From assembly GCA_018385415.1 (NCBI GenBank), contig JAHAZA010000065.1, forward strand, positions 1-59,744: 59,744 nucleotides of DNA, in the 5' to 3' direction. Below the pieces are notes generated by a model. It was not told where the DNA came from, made no database searches, and saw only the letters and a list, made by a program, of their open reading frames with translations. The DNA is from Treponema sp. (GTDB lineage Bacteria > Spirochaetota > Spirochaetia > Treponematales > Treponemataceae). The position numbers were made by a program, and so were the translations under genes. Positions 49,216 to 58,437 of this stretch are shown piece after piece. Every line of letters starts with the position of its first letter. The first letter of the stretch is position 1.

Positions 49216-49995
49216 TTATTCTTCTGGAAGTTTGAAAACTTTGCAGCTGTTTTTCCAGAGCTGAACACTGAGTTCTTCAAGGTCCATTTCAAGCATTTCT
49301 GCAAGGAACTTCGCAGTCGAAGGAAGGTATCCTGGCATTGTGCGTTTCTTTTCGCGGAATTCTGAAGGAATCATGAAAGGACTTTCAGTTTCGATGAGAA
49401 TTCTATCCAATGGAATGTTAAGAACTGTTTCGTGGAGATTTCTTGCATTGCGGTATGTAAGATTTCCTGCGAAAGAGAAATAGATGTTCTTATCAAGACA
49501 CTTCTTTGCGTATTCAGCATTTTCTGAATAGCAGTGAAGGATAGCACCTGAATCAGGAAGGCGCTGTGTAAGAATGTCGTATACATCTTTTCCTGCGTCA
49601 CGGTTGTGGATGATTACAGGAAGATTGTGTTTTTGCGCAAGTTCCAGCTGAGTAATGAAAAGTTCAATCTGGGAACGTTTGTCACCGAACTGCTTATAGT
49701 AGTCCAATCCTGTTTCACCAACTGCAACTACATTTGGAAGCTTAAGGTTATCTTCGATTGTTTGAATGTAATTTGAGCCGGGATTTGTTACTTCAGATGG
49801 AGCAACACCTACGGCATGGTAAATTCCAGGAACACTTTTTAAAGTAGGGTATACTTTTGCAAAGTCATGGAGGGAGTTGTTGATGCTGACAATACGAGAA
49901 ACTCCAGCCTGCTTAGCCTGTTGTATAACGCGTAATTGTTCTATAGGGTCATCGTAAATAAGCCCGATGTGGGCATGAGTATCAAAAAACTGCAT
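49216..49995 (-). CDS. tatD: TatD-family metal-dependent deoxyribonuclease
   Basis: A TIM-barrel metallohydrolase of the amidohydrolase superfamily, acting on DNA ends or other phosphoesters. The 259 residues show DTHAHIG (metal ligands) at 5-11, AVGETGLDYYKQFGDKRSQ, PVIIHNRDAGKDVYD, GAILHCYSEN and ILIETESPFMIP. A GAGAG stretch precedes the ATG. It is followed by the Dus gene. The physiological substrate is uncertain, as in other TatD proteins. Confidence 0.94.
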   Translation of the reverse strand: MQFFDTHAHIGLIYDDPIEQLRVIQQAKQAGVSRIVSINNSLHDFAKVYPTLKSVPGIYHAVGVAPSEVTNPGSNYIQTIEDNLKLPNVVAVGETGLDYYKQFGDKRSQIELFITQLELAQKHNLPVIIHNRDAGKDVYDILTQRLPDSGAILHCYSENAEYAKKCLDKNIYFSFAGNLTYRNARNLHETVLNIPLDRILIETESPFMIPSEFREKKRTMPGYLPSTAKFLAEMLEMDLEELSVQLWKNSCKVFKLPEE

Positions 49996-50317
49996 GGCTT
50001 TTCTCTCAAAATAATTTGAATGAAGTGGTTTTTAGACCACCAGAGGGTGATATTTAGTTTTTTATTCCAAAAAACTAAAAATTTTCTATATATAAATAAA
50101 GATAACATAGGAAATTCCAATCGTCAACTAGTTTGTAAATTGCTATCTTGATGGAAAAGTGTAGAAAAAAGTCTCAAAAAACCTTCTGGCAAGAAAATCA
50201 ATTTCATTTGACAGTATTTCCCCATACATGTTATAATTTTAGAGACTATCGGTTTTTTTATGGTGAGAATTTTATTATGTTCCGATAATCGTTTTATAAA
50301 TATATCTGGAGAAAAAA
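49996..50317. other. 322-bp intergenic region between divergent tatD and the M23 gene
   Basis: It holds two hairpins on the tatD side: a GTGGT/ACCAC stem at about 50026-50041, and a perfect 11-bp AT-rich stem TTTAGTTTTTT (50053-50063) with AAAAAACTAAA (50069-50079). On the M23 side are a consensus promoter and a leader that can fold TATCGG (50247-50252) with CCGATA (50283-50288). I see no further gene in it. Confidence 0.7.
50208..50237 (+). promoter_or_regulatory. Consensus promoter of the M23-bactofilin-YaaR-YaaT operon
   Basis: TTGACA (50208-50213), 18-bp spacer, TATAAT (50232-50237). A leader of about 75 bases precedes the GTG start, unlike the leaderless arrangement at other genes. Confidence 0.85.
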
Positions 50318-51322
50318 GTGTCTAAAAGAAAAAACTCGATGAGTTCTTTTTCAAAATCCTCTAAAGAAAGCATCTTTAACAAGATAGGAAAATTCTTCAG
50401 TAAAATTTTCCATATCTTTGATAATAAATTGACTATCATGATCGTTCCTCATGAAAAGGGAAAGGTCGTAAACTTTCAGACAAATGTTCTTGCTATGTGT
50501 CTTGCAGTAGTTGTTGTAGCAGGAATTTTGTTCTCGTTCATTTTCTTCAATAAGCATGCAGTTGCTTCAAGTGCTGAAATCAACAGACTTTATGCAGAAA
50601 ACCGTCAGACAATGGCCAGCCTTGATGAGCTTCGTGATGAGAACAATAATCTTCTTCAGACAGGTAAAAGATTCCAGTCATCACTTTCAAATACCCTTTC
50701 ACTTCTTGGTATTGAACAGGAATCAACACAGACAAATAGTTCACTTAATAACAGCGACTTAAGTTCACTCTTCTCAACAGAAGAATTAAGTGCAGGTTCA
50801 ATCAAAGAAACTGCAGATATCAGACAGCTTACTTCATACCTTGAAGGTGCTGTACAGCCAATTGAACAGATCGGAAAAATGCTTGAAACACAGAACTCAT
50901 TGTTCTCTGACATTCCAAGTATCTGGCCTGTAAGAAGTCCTCAGCTTCACGTATCAATGCCATTTGGTCCAAACGTTCATCCTATTACAGGACAGTGGTA
51001 TATTCACAAGGGTATTGATATGTCTACATGGCGTTCGGGTGATCCAATCTATGCAACAGCAAACGGTCAGGTTGTAAATGCATTCTACGATGCAGGTTAT
51101 GGTAACAACGTAATTATTAAACACAAACACGGTATTTATACACGCTATGCTCATATGAACACTATTCATGTTGAAAAAGGTGAATTCGTTTCACAGTATC
51201 ATGTTATTGGAACTATCGGTAACACTGGTATTACAACTGGTCCACACCTTCATTACGAAGTTCATATTGGTTCTGATGTTGTTGACCCTAACAAGTATCT
51301 CAATATTAAGGTTGCTCGCTAA
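50318..51322 (+). CDS. M23 (LytM) peptidoglycan endopeptidase, membrane-anchored
   Basis: The 334-residue protein has a basic cytoplasmic N-terminus, one transmembrane helix (about 60-85), a coiled-coil segment (about 88-125) and a C-terminal M23 domain. Zinc and catalytic residues are complete: H230 and D234 in HKGIDMS, and H310/H312 in HLHYEV. It should cut peptide crosslinks in the cell wall. It starts with GTG behind GGAG. Its stop overlaps the bactofilin ATG (TAATG); peptidase plus bactofilin pairs are known in cell-shape control in Helicobacter and others. Active catalytic sites argue against an inert EnvC-like role. Confidence 0.92.
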   Translation: MSKRKNSMSSFSKSSKESIFNKIGKFFSKIFHIFDNKLTIMIVPHEKGKVVNFQTNVLAMCLAVVVVAGILFSFIFFNKHAVASSAEINRLYAENRQTMASLDELRDENNNLLQTGKRFQSSLSNTLSLLGIEQESTQTNSSLNNSDLSSLFSTEELSAGSIKETADIRQLTSYLEGAVQPIEQIGKMLETQNSLFSDIPSIWPVRSPQLHVSMPFGPNVHPITGQWYIHKGIDMSTWRSGDPIYATANGQVVNAFYDAGYGNNVIIKHKHGIYTRYAHMNTIHVEKGEFVSQYHVIGTIGNTGITTGPHLHYEVHIGSDVVDPNKYLNIKVAR

Positions 51323-51732
51323 TGGCTGCGTTTGACGATATCTCGATTAATACAATGATTGGCGGTGGATCTGCATTCTACGGAGACCTTCGTGTTTCTG
51401 GTGGTATGATGATCGACGGTGACGTTGATGGAAACATTGAAATCAGCGGAAACATTATTGTTGCAGAACGCGCCAGAGTACGGGGCAATATTACTGCTAA
51501 ATCTGCAATCATAAGTGGAATCGTTATTGGTGATATCAGAGCTCCAGAGAGCATTAAGCTTATGTCTTCTTCTACAGTAATTGGTGATGTATCAACAAGA
51601 AAGCTTCATGTAGCAGACAAAGTTATTTTACATGGCCACTGTATTTCAATTGCAGATCAGGAACGTTACGAAAAGGAAGATACAGTTCAATCTCAGTCTA
51701 AGGAAATTCGAAACAAGGCATTTGTACGATGA
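51322..51732 (+). CDS. Bactofilin cytoskeletal protein
   Basis: The 136-residue protein is a right-handed beta-helix of the bactofilin family: MIDGDVDGNIEISGNIIVAERARVRGNI followed by SAIISGIVIGDI and further turns, then a short charged tail. It polymerises without nucleotide and positions wall enzymes. The ATG overlaps the peptidase stop by one base, and its end overlaps the next gene by 4 bp. In spirochaetes bactofilins affect helical shape, and this one is probably linked to the M23 enzyme beside it. Confidence 0.94.
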   Translation: MAAFDDISINTMIGGGSAFYGDLRVSGGMMIDGDVDGNIEISGNIIVAERARVRGNITAKSAIISGIVIGDIRAPESIKLMSSSTVIGDVSTRKLHVADKVILHGHCISIADQERYEKEDTVQSQSKEIRNKAFVR

Positions 51733-52256
51733 ATTCGGTAGATACCACTAATTCACTTTATTTTGCCGCAGCTGTCTCAGCATCCCAGAATCAGACTGCA
51801 AGAGAACTTAAGAACAAGAAAGATGAAAAAATAGGAAGCAAGTTCACTTCGCTTTTAAAAGATAAACAGGAAGAAAATTACCTTATATCTATCGGACTTC
51901 CGCCAGAAATTTCTGGAATGTCAACAGATGATGCGGTAACATTTCTTCAGGATGAACTTGCTGCTGCCGGGGACGAATTAGGATTAAACGCAACTCCTCA
52001 GGCATTTGACAGATATAAAAAGGCCGTTGGCCAGTTTATTAAATTCTTGGAGAAAAATAATTATACAATTGAGATTCACAAACGTCCTCAGCGTAGAAGA
52101 GGAAAGGCAGTAAAGCCGGCAATTCAGGTTGTTGCAATCAATGAAGAGCTGGATAAGCTGGCTTATGGTTTGTGGTATAACCAGCTGGACAAACTGAAGC
52201 TTCTGGAAAAAGTTCATCAGATTAATGGGCTTGTAATTGATCTGCTTGCAATTTAG
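51729..52256 (+). CDS. yaaR: YaaR-family (DUF327) protein
   Basis: The 175-residue helical protein matches the DUF327/YaaR family, with the conserved centre (FDRYKKAVGQFIKFLEKNNYTIEI) and KIHKRPQRRRGKAVKPAIQVVAINEELDKLA-like residues and the end LLEKVHQINGLVIDLLAI. No function is known. In Bacillus, yaaR and yaaT lie close together in the tmk-holB region; here they sit next to each other. Overlap with the bactofilin gene is 4 bp (ATGA). Confidence 0.88.
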   Translation: MNSVDTTNSLYFAAAVSASQNQTARELKNKKDEKIGSKFTSLLKDKQEENYLISIGLPPEISGMSTDDAVTFLQDELAAAGDELGLNATPQAFDRYKKAVGQFIKFLEKNNYTIEIHKRPQRRRGKAVKPAIQVVAINEELDKLAYGLWYNQLDKLKLLEKVHQINGLVIDLLAI

Positions 52257-52287
52257 CGGTTATTTCAAAGTATGATTGGACACTAAT

Positions 52288-53214
52288 ATGAGTGATATTT
52301 TCGAAAACGATATTGATTCAGAAAACGACCTTTCTGGTCTCGAAGATGATGCAGGGGTAGATTTATCTTCACGTGAAGATTACGTTTTTATTCAGCCACT
52401 TTATAGACTTAAGCTTGAATATTCCTGCGAAGGCCTTTATGCAAATGTGGAAGAAGATTCAAAGCTGGATATCAAAGCCGGCGATTATGTAATCGTTCCT
52501 ACAAGATATGGAAAAGACCTTGCACTTTGTCTTGGTGTTGCAAACACACCAATCGGAATAAAACCAGAAGATGTTGTAATCATTGACCGTAAGGCAACAG
52601 AAGAAGATCTTAAAAAAGCTGTTGAACTTAAAGAAAAAGAAAAGGATGCCTTCAAAACCTTCAAAGAAAAAGTTGCATTCCACAAACTTGATATGAAGCT
52701 TATTTCAACACACTTCTTGATTGATGAACAGAAAGCGCTTTTCTTCTTCAGTGCAGATAATCGCGTAGACTTTAGGGAACTTGTAAAAGATTTGGTTTCA
52801 GTTTTCAAAATGAGAATTGAATTGCGCCAGGTTGGTGTTCGCGATGAATCTCGTATCACTGGAGGATTGGGCGTGTGTGGTCGTCCTTACTGCTGTCATG
52901 CAGTTAGTGACAAGCTTCGTCCTGTATCAATCAGAATGGCAAAAGATCAGAATCTTTCCTTGAACTCAATGAAGATTTCAGGACAGTGTGGAAGGCTTTT
53001 ATGCTGTCTGTCTTATGAGTTTGATTTTTATGCTGAGGCTAGAAAGAAGCTGCCTTCTGAAGGTCTTCATATTTTCTATGATGGAACAAACTTCAGGATT
53101 ACAGAAATCAATCCGTTGACTTCGATGATTAAAATGAGTGGAGACGATGGACGTCTTATCGAAGTAAATTCCAACCGCTTTGTAAAAGAAAACGGAAAGT
53201 GGAAGATTAACTAA
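52288..53214 (+). CDS. yaaT: PSP1/YaaT-family protein
   Basis: The 308-residue protein has an acidic N-terminal stretch and a PSP1 C-terminal domain with the cysteine-rich GLGVCGRPYCC and SGQCGRLLCCLSYE motifs. The Bacillus YaaT protein joins YlbF and YmcA in a complex that tunes RNase Y and carries Fe-S clusters. The partners are not in this window. I prefer the ATG at 52288 to a TTG four codons earlier. It is the last gene of the operon and is followed by a terminator. Confidence 0.9.
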   Translation: MSDIFENDIDSENDLSGLEDDAGVDLSSREDYVFIQPLYRLKLEYSCEGLYANVEEDSKLDIKAGDYVIVPTRYGKDLALCLGVANTPIGIKPEDVVIIDRKATEEDLKKAVELKEKEKDAFKTFKEKVAFHKLDMKLISTHFLIDEQKALFFFSADNRVDFRELVKDLVSVFKMRIELRQVGVRDESRITGGLGVCGRPYCCHAVSDKLRPVSIRMAKDQNLSLNSMKISGQCGRLLCCLSYEFDFYAEARKKLPSEGLHIFYDGTNFRITEINPLTSMIKMSGDDGRLIEVNSNRFVKENGKWKIN

Positions 53215-53257
53215 AAAACGGAGATTATATTTTTCACTTTTAGAAATTAACTTGACG

Positions 53258-53297
53258 AAAAAAAGGGCAAAAATCAGAAGTTTTTTGCCCTTTTTTT
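53258..53297 (+). terminator. Terminator of the cell-shape operon
   Basis: AAGGGCAAAAA pairs with TTTTTTGCCCTT around a short loop and is followed by a T-run to 53297. Confidence 0.88.
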
Positions 53298-53461
53298 GTA
53301 AAAAGCTGTCATTTTTCTATACAAATTTTACAAAAGACGGATAAAAAAGATTTCAAAATTGAGATTTTGGAGTAAAATAATAGTAGTGAAAATTGGGTTT
53401 TCTGCCGATATTGAAGTGTTAGACTATACACTAAAGGGCTAACTATATATTGAGGTAATAT

Positions 53462-56400
53462 ATGAAAAAGTGTTTCAAATTCTTAAAGTTTGCTGTAAGC
53501 TTGCTTGCAATCTCATTATTTGCTGGTTGTGAAACTGGTCTTGGTTCTGCATTAGACCTGGAAGCACCGGAAATTACGGTTACCAGTCCTGTTACTCTTT
53601 CCAATGTTCATAAGTGTGTTACTATTACAGGAACATGTAAAGACAATATTGGTGTTGTAAGAATTGATGTGCAGGATAAACAGACAGGTCAGATTTATCA
53701 AGGATCTACTATTACAGGAAATACCTGGACTACAACTATTGAACTTGAAGAAGGCGAAAAAACACTTTTATGTATTGCCCGTGATGCTGCAGGTAATCAG
53801 TCTGCAAAATCAAGTAAAACAGTAATTTACCTCGTTGACGAAACAGCTCCTGAAGGTCTTTCATGGTATGTAGACCGGGGAAATAATGTTCAGACACCAT
53901 TGATGGATCTTGAAACACTCCAGACAATGGATTATGACGACTTTACAAATATTGATGTACCACAAAATGAAAAGTTCAGTATTTATGGCCGCTTCTATGA
54001 TGCAATGAGCATCAATACAATCACATTGACATTGTATGAAGATGAAAGAAAGGTTGCCGAAAAAACTGTAACTGCATCAACAATTGAACCGGGAAGTTCT
54101 ATTTATTCACCTTGCTTTGAATTTGAAGCTTCTGAACTTTCAGGATGTTCAACCGGAAAGCATTATTTAAGACTTGAATATACATCGAATGATGAACACG
54201 GAAACGAAACAACTCACGAATTACCATATATGATCTGGTGGCCAGAAAGTGACCAGCCAAGAATCCAGCTTTCGGATGTTAAAAACGGAACAATGCGTGT
54301 AAATATCGGAAGTGCAATTCCTGTTCACTTTTTTGATGATGACCTTTTAAGTGAAGTTAAAGCTACATTGTATAATGGAAATGTTGATGTAAACGCAATC
54401 AAATCAAATCCATCGTCAATTATATGGGAATATGCTCAGTCAGGAATCGATGGTCAATCTAAGCGAGATCTTCCTGTCCAGGTTTATGCACCAAACCTAC
54501 CTTGTCAGAGACAGCTTGTTACATATGCAAAAGATACAAGCGGAAATGTAGCAGTAAAAATATGTCCGGTTGAAATAACTGATGCATCAAAACCTTTGCT
54601 TTTTGTTGAAACTCCAGAAGAAAATACAATTCCAAATATTGAAGAAGATACAGCTTCTACAATTAAGATTGCAGGTTATGCACTTGATACATCTGGATGC
54701 CGCGAACTTAAGATTGCTTATGTTCCAGGTAAAACAGGTTATCAGGCAGAAGAAAGAGGAAAGGCTCTTATAAAAGGAACTGTAACTGCAGAAAACGGAG
54801 AATTTGTAAAAGCTTACACTCTTGATACTCAGACAGATGATAATGGATGGAAAAAGCAGACATTTGAATTTGAGTTTGACTTATTGAAGGACTTTAAAAA
54901 TGGAGATGTATCATATGCATCTGAAGACAAGTTCTTTGAAATGTGTCTTACTGACCTTGATAATAACCAGGTTTACAAACAGCTTGTTCTTTTAGGTGAT
55001 AAGACAGCTCCAAAAATTGCAATTACTTCTCCTGCAACAGATATGTCGGTATATGACTATGTAATGGGTGAAGAATATTTTGAAATTAAGTTCAGTGCAG
55101 ACAAAACATCAGGTCTTGGTGTTGATGAAGATAAATATAAAGTTACAGTTGTATGGACTGATAATTCTATTGATGAATACACAAAGGCAAAATCTAACCT
55201 TACTGTTTCAGGTGGCGTTGCAACTGTAAAAATTCCAAAGAGCGAAATTGCATCTAAAAAAGATGTTAACCTTCAGCCAAAGATTGAGTTTGAAGCTTAC
55301 GACGTTCTTGGTAACAAAGGTGTTGAAAGACGAAATGTTGTATTGAGTCCTCTTCCACAGTTAAAGTCACTTCTTTCTGGAAACATGAACGGAACATTTA
55401 AGAAAGGGGATGTAATTAACTTTCAGGCTGTATTCTCTGATGCTGTAAAAGTTGCTGGTACTCCAAAACTTGTTCTCCAGTATTTTGAAGGAGATTCAAA
55501 TCCTAAATTTGCAGATTATTCTGGAACTGGTAACAGAACTGATACACTGGTATTTACATTTAAAGTTCCAGAAGATGCAGAATGTGACAAACTGATTGTT
55601 GATAACGTAAATCCAATCGTAGTAAAAGAAGGCGATGCCATTACAGAAATATCAATTAAGACTGCATCAAAGGGTGAAGGTCCTGCATATTTAACAACAC
55701 TTACAAAAGCAAATACTCTTCCTGGAAAAGAATTTAAGCTTGATGGAAAACTCCCGGAAATTGAAAGTATTACTGTTGTTCCTGAAGATGAAAATATTAA
55801 AGCAAATGCTGACGGTAACTATTACCTTAAGGCAAATGAAACAATCAAAGCAGTTGTTAAGTTTACAGAAAAAGTAAATATTAACGGAAGTCCTGTTCTT
55901 CATCTGTTTGGTGGAGCTGCAGGTACAGATAAAATAGATTTTGTACTACAGAGCATTGATAAAGATACAATTACATTTATTCACAAAATTGTAAAAGGAG
56001 AAACTCCTGCAAAATCAACTCCTGAAGGTGTCCTTAAGTATGACTTTGAAAAAGCCTTTACTAAAGCAACAACAGGTTCAAATGCTAGATATGTAACAGA
56101 AATTACTGATGAAGCCGGAAACCCTCTTAAGCTTGTTAAAACAACTAAAGGTGATAAAAATCTTGTAATTGATACAACTGCTCCTTCTGCAATTAAGGTA
56201 AATATTACAGGTGGTGAAAATAAAAAATATAATGCTGCACAAATTCTGACTTTAACAGGAGAAGATGGTGCAACAATCGAATATTCTCATAATGGTGGAA
56301 TAAGCTGGTGGATTTATGACGGAGAAGTTACATTTAACGCAACTGGCTTTACTAACAAGAACGAAAACGTAACTGTTTCTGGCGGTGAATATACAGTAAT

Positions 56401-58426
56401 GGCACGTCAGACAGATAAAGCCGGAAACATGTCTGAAGAATCTGATAAATCACATTTTACTATCAATAACACTTTCCCTGGTATAACAAGCCTTGTAATT
56501 TCAAAGGCTGACGGAAAATATCCTGCAGGAGATACTGTAAAATTTGTACTTACATACGCAGACAAAATAAAGGCTCCTGATGCAACAAGCATCGTTCTTT
56601 CATTCAATTTGGGCCCTGATCCTGTAGCAGTAACAAGAACCGTAAACGTAAAGCCTGTAACAGCAGATGCTGGCAGCGACAGGTTAGAATTTGAATATAC
56701 CGTAGGCAATACGGATGAAGGACAGGGAATTACCGTTACCAATATTGATTACAGTTCAGTTTCAGGTAAGAAGCCTGTTGACCTTTATGGAAACAGCCCT
56801 TCTGCAAACTCAGTTGCAGTTTCAAATACGGGAGTATTTGCTGCCTCAAAACGCGTTGGAATTACTCTTGACGGTAAGGATCCTGAAATTACAGGCTATG
56901 TTCCAGCCTTAAATGCAGTTGTTGCAGACGGAAACGTGGTGACACTTACATTCTCAGAAAATGTAGAAAAGGAATCTGGACTCATTACATTGAGAAGAAA
57001 GTCTACATCAGAAGAACCTTGGAGAATTCCTCCGGTAATGACAGAAGAAGAATTTAACTCTGTTTATAATGAACTTGATGACACAGATAAAGAAAAGTTG
57101 ATTAAGATGGACGGTGGTGCTCCAAAAATGTTTGAGAAAAACGGTCAGCCATTAGGTCCATACAAGCGAATTACTCATGGTCTTATAGGTGGTAACGGAT
57201 CTTCAACAGTTCCTGATACATCTACAAAATTCGTTCTTGATTTTAATATTGGAATAAAAGACGGATCTGGATATCTTGCCGATGGAACAAAAGTTAATGT
57301 AAGTGACCTTCGTGGGGTGTTTGAAAAAGCCGGCTATCACAAGCAGGAAGTTGAAGTAACTGATGCTTCAGTAGTAATCAATAGTGAAAATAAAAAACAG
57401 GTTACAATCAAATTCCCTAAGGCACTTGCAGATGGCCGTGAGTGGGAACTCTTTATTGCACCTGGTGCATTCCGTGATGAAACAGGAAACCTTTTTGCTG
57501 GACTTGGATATACAGTATCGGGTGAGACAGCAACAATGGATGCAAATTCCACACACTCTTTCTGGTCCAACAAGGTTGCAAAACCTTGGATCCGTGTAGA
57601 CAGATACAGTCATGGTTATGCTGCCATTGAGCCAACTGTTAATGGAAGCGGCGCAAATGCAACTTACAGTGGAGTAAAAATCATTACTTCGTATGGTACA
57701 TCAAAGAGTTCAAAGAACCCAAACGGAGCAAATACTGTTCCTTCAGGTTATGCCCGTGTAAGGATTGACTGTGAAACTCCAGGTTCAGTAATCAATTATG
57801 GCTGGAATGGAAAAGTTACAGGAACCTCTGTAGCTAATAGTACACAGTCTAACCTTTGGTCAGCTACAACAACTCTTACTGATCTTGATCCGAGTGGCAT
57901 TACAGCAAATAAAACTTACAACGGATACTTTGTTGTTGGTGATGGAGAATTACTTACAGCTCGCCGAGATTTTGTAAAAGCACAGGCAACAAAAACTGGC
58001 TTTATATCATCTGATGATAGCTATGAAGGTGTATTTAAAACCCTCGTAACCTGTTATGTAGACGAAAACTGTAAGAACGATTGGAATGGAGATGTTGATG
58101 CAAAATTTCTTGAAATCCAGGGCGGTAGTGGAGCGGGCGGTATGCCGGCCTACGGTGGATTCCCTATACGAGATGCGGAAGAAGGAAAAGGTCATGATAA
58201 ATGTGCCTATGTCTATGTAGAAAACAGACAATTCGTTTGGCAAACCTATGAAATTGTAAGTACCTGGTGGATATTGCCATACAATGGAAACTATACGAGT
58301 AAATATTACTATGCAGGTTACGGTTATAATAATCATATTTATAATCCTCGGTTCTATAGTGCATCTAGTGCTGCAACGAACCTGCAAAATACTTATACTG
58401 AAGTAACAGCTGATAGTGTTAAATAA
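53462..58426 (+). CDS. Large Ig-like-repeat lipoprotein (1654 aa), first of a tandem pair
   Basis: A signal peptide ends in lipobox FAGC (C23), followed by ETGLGSALDLEAPEITVTSP. The protein consists of many beta-sandwich repeats of about 90-100 residues, each with VRIDV- or TLTLY-like strands and DxTAP or GNxS turns, and ends in a Gly-rich segment (GGSGAGGMPAYGG) and Tyr-rich tail. It is probably anchored on the outer surface. GAGGT precedes the ATG. A related lipoprotein follows 11 bp later. The family is not one I can name; the CExGLG start is shared by both. Confidence 0.82.
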   Translation: MKKCFKFLKFAVSLLAISLFAGCETGLGSALDLEAPEITVTSPVTLSNVHKCVTITGTCKDNIGVVRIDVQDKQTGQIYQGSTITGNTWTTTIELEEGEKTLLCIARDAAGNQSAKSSKTVIYLVDETAPEGLSWYVDRGNNVQTPLMDLETLQTMDYDDFTNIDVPQNEKFSIYGRFYDAMSINTITLTLYEDERKVAEKTVTASTIEPGSSIYSPCFEFEASELSGCSTGKHYLRLEYTSNDEHGNETTHELPYMIWWPESDQPRIQLSDVKNGTMRVNIGSAIPVHFFDDDLLSEVKATLYNGNVDVNAIKSNPSSIIWEYAQSGIDGQSKRDLPVQVYAPNLPCQRQLVTYAKDTSGNVAVKICPVEITDASKPLLFVETPEENTIPNIEEDTASTIKIAGYALDTSGCRELKIAYVPGKTGYQAEERGKALIKGTVTAENGEFVKAYTLDTQTDDNGWKKQTFEFEFDLLKDFKNGDVSYASEDKFFEMCLTDLDNNQVYKQLVLLGDKTAPKIAITSPATDMSVYDYVMGEEYFEIKFSADKTSGLGVDEDKYKVTVVWTDNSIDEYTKAKSNLTVSGGVATVKIPKSEIASKKDVNLQPKIEFEAYDVLGNKGVERRNVVLSPLPQLKSLLSGNMNGTFKKGDVINFQAVFSDAVKVAGTPKLVLQYFEGDSNPKFADYSGTGNRTDTLVFTFKVPEDAECDKLIVDNVNPIVVKEGDAITEISIKTASKGEGPAYLTTLTKANTLPGKEFKLDGKLPEIESITVVPEDENIKANADGNYYLKANETIKAVVKFTEKVNINGSPVLHLFGGAAGTDKIDFVLQSIDKDTITFIHKIVKGETPAKSTPEGVLKYDFEKAFTKATTGSNARYVTEITDEAGNPLKLVKTTKGDKNLVIDTTAPSAIKVNITGGENKKYNAAQILTLTGEDGATIEYSHNGGISWWIYDGEVTFNATGFTNKNENVTVSGGEYTVMARQTDKAGNMSEESDKSHFTINNTFPGITSLVISKADGKYPAGDTVKFVLTYADKIKAPDATSIVLSFNLGPDPVAVTRTVNVKPVTADAGSDRLEFEYTVGNTDEGQGITVTNIDYSSVSGKKPVDLYGNSPSANSVAVSNTGVFAASKRVGITLDGKDPEITGYVPALNAVVADGNVVTLTFSENVEKESGLITLRRKSTSEEPWRIPPVMTEEEFNSVYNELDDTDKEKLIKMDGGAPKMFEKNGQPLGPYKRITHGLIGGNGSSTVPDTSTKFVLDFNIGIKDGSGYLADGTKVNVSDLRGVFEKAGYHKQEVEVTDASVVINSENKKQVTIKFPKALADGREWELFIAPGAFRDETGNLFAGLGYTVSGETATMDANSTHSFWSNKVAKPWIRVDRYSHGYAAIEPTVNGSGANATYSGVKIITSYGTSKSSKNPNGANTVPSGYARVRIDCETPGSVINYGWNGKVTGTSVANSTQSNLWSATTTLTDLDPSGITANKTYNGYFVVGDGELLTARRDFVKAQATKTGFISSDDSYEGVFKTLVTCYVDENCKNDWNGDVDAKFLEIQGGSGAGGMPAYGGFPIRDAEEGKGHDKCAYVYVENRQFVWQTYEIVSTWWILPYNGNYTSKYYYAGYGYNNHIYNPRFYSASSAATNLQNTYTEVTADSVK

Positions 58427-58437
58427 CGAGGAAGAAA

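Noticed and set aside
49179..49304. Longer start for the Dus gene.
   Set aside because: The extra 42 residues overlap the TatD gene and do not resemble the Dus N-terminus; the family starts at MNLYHPVQIG.
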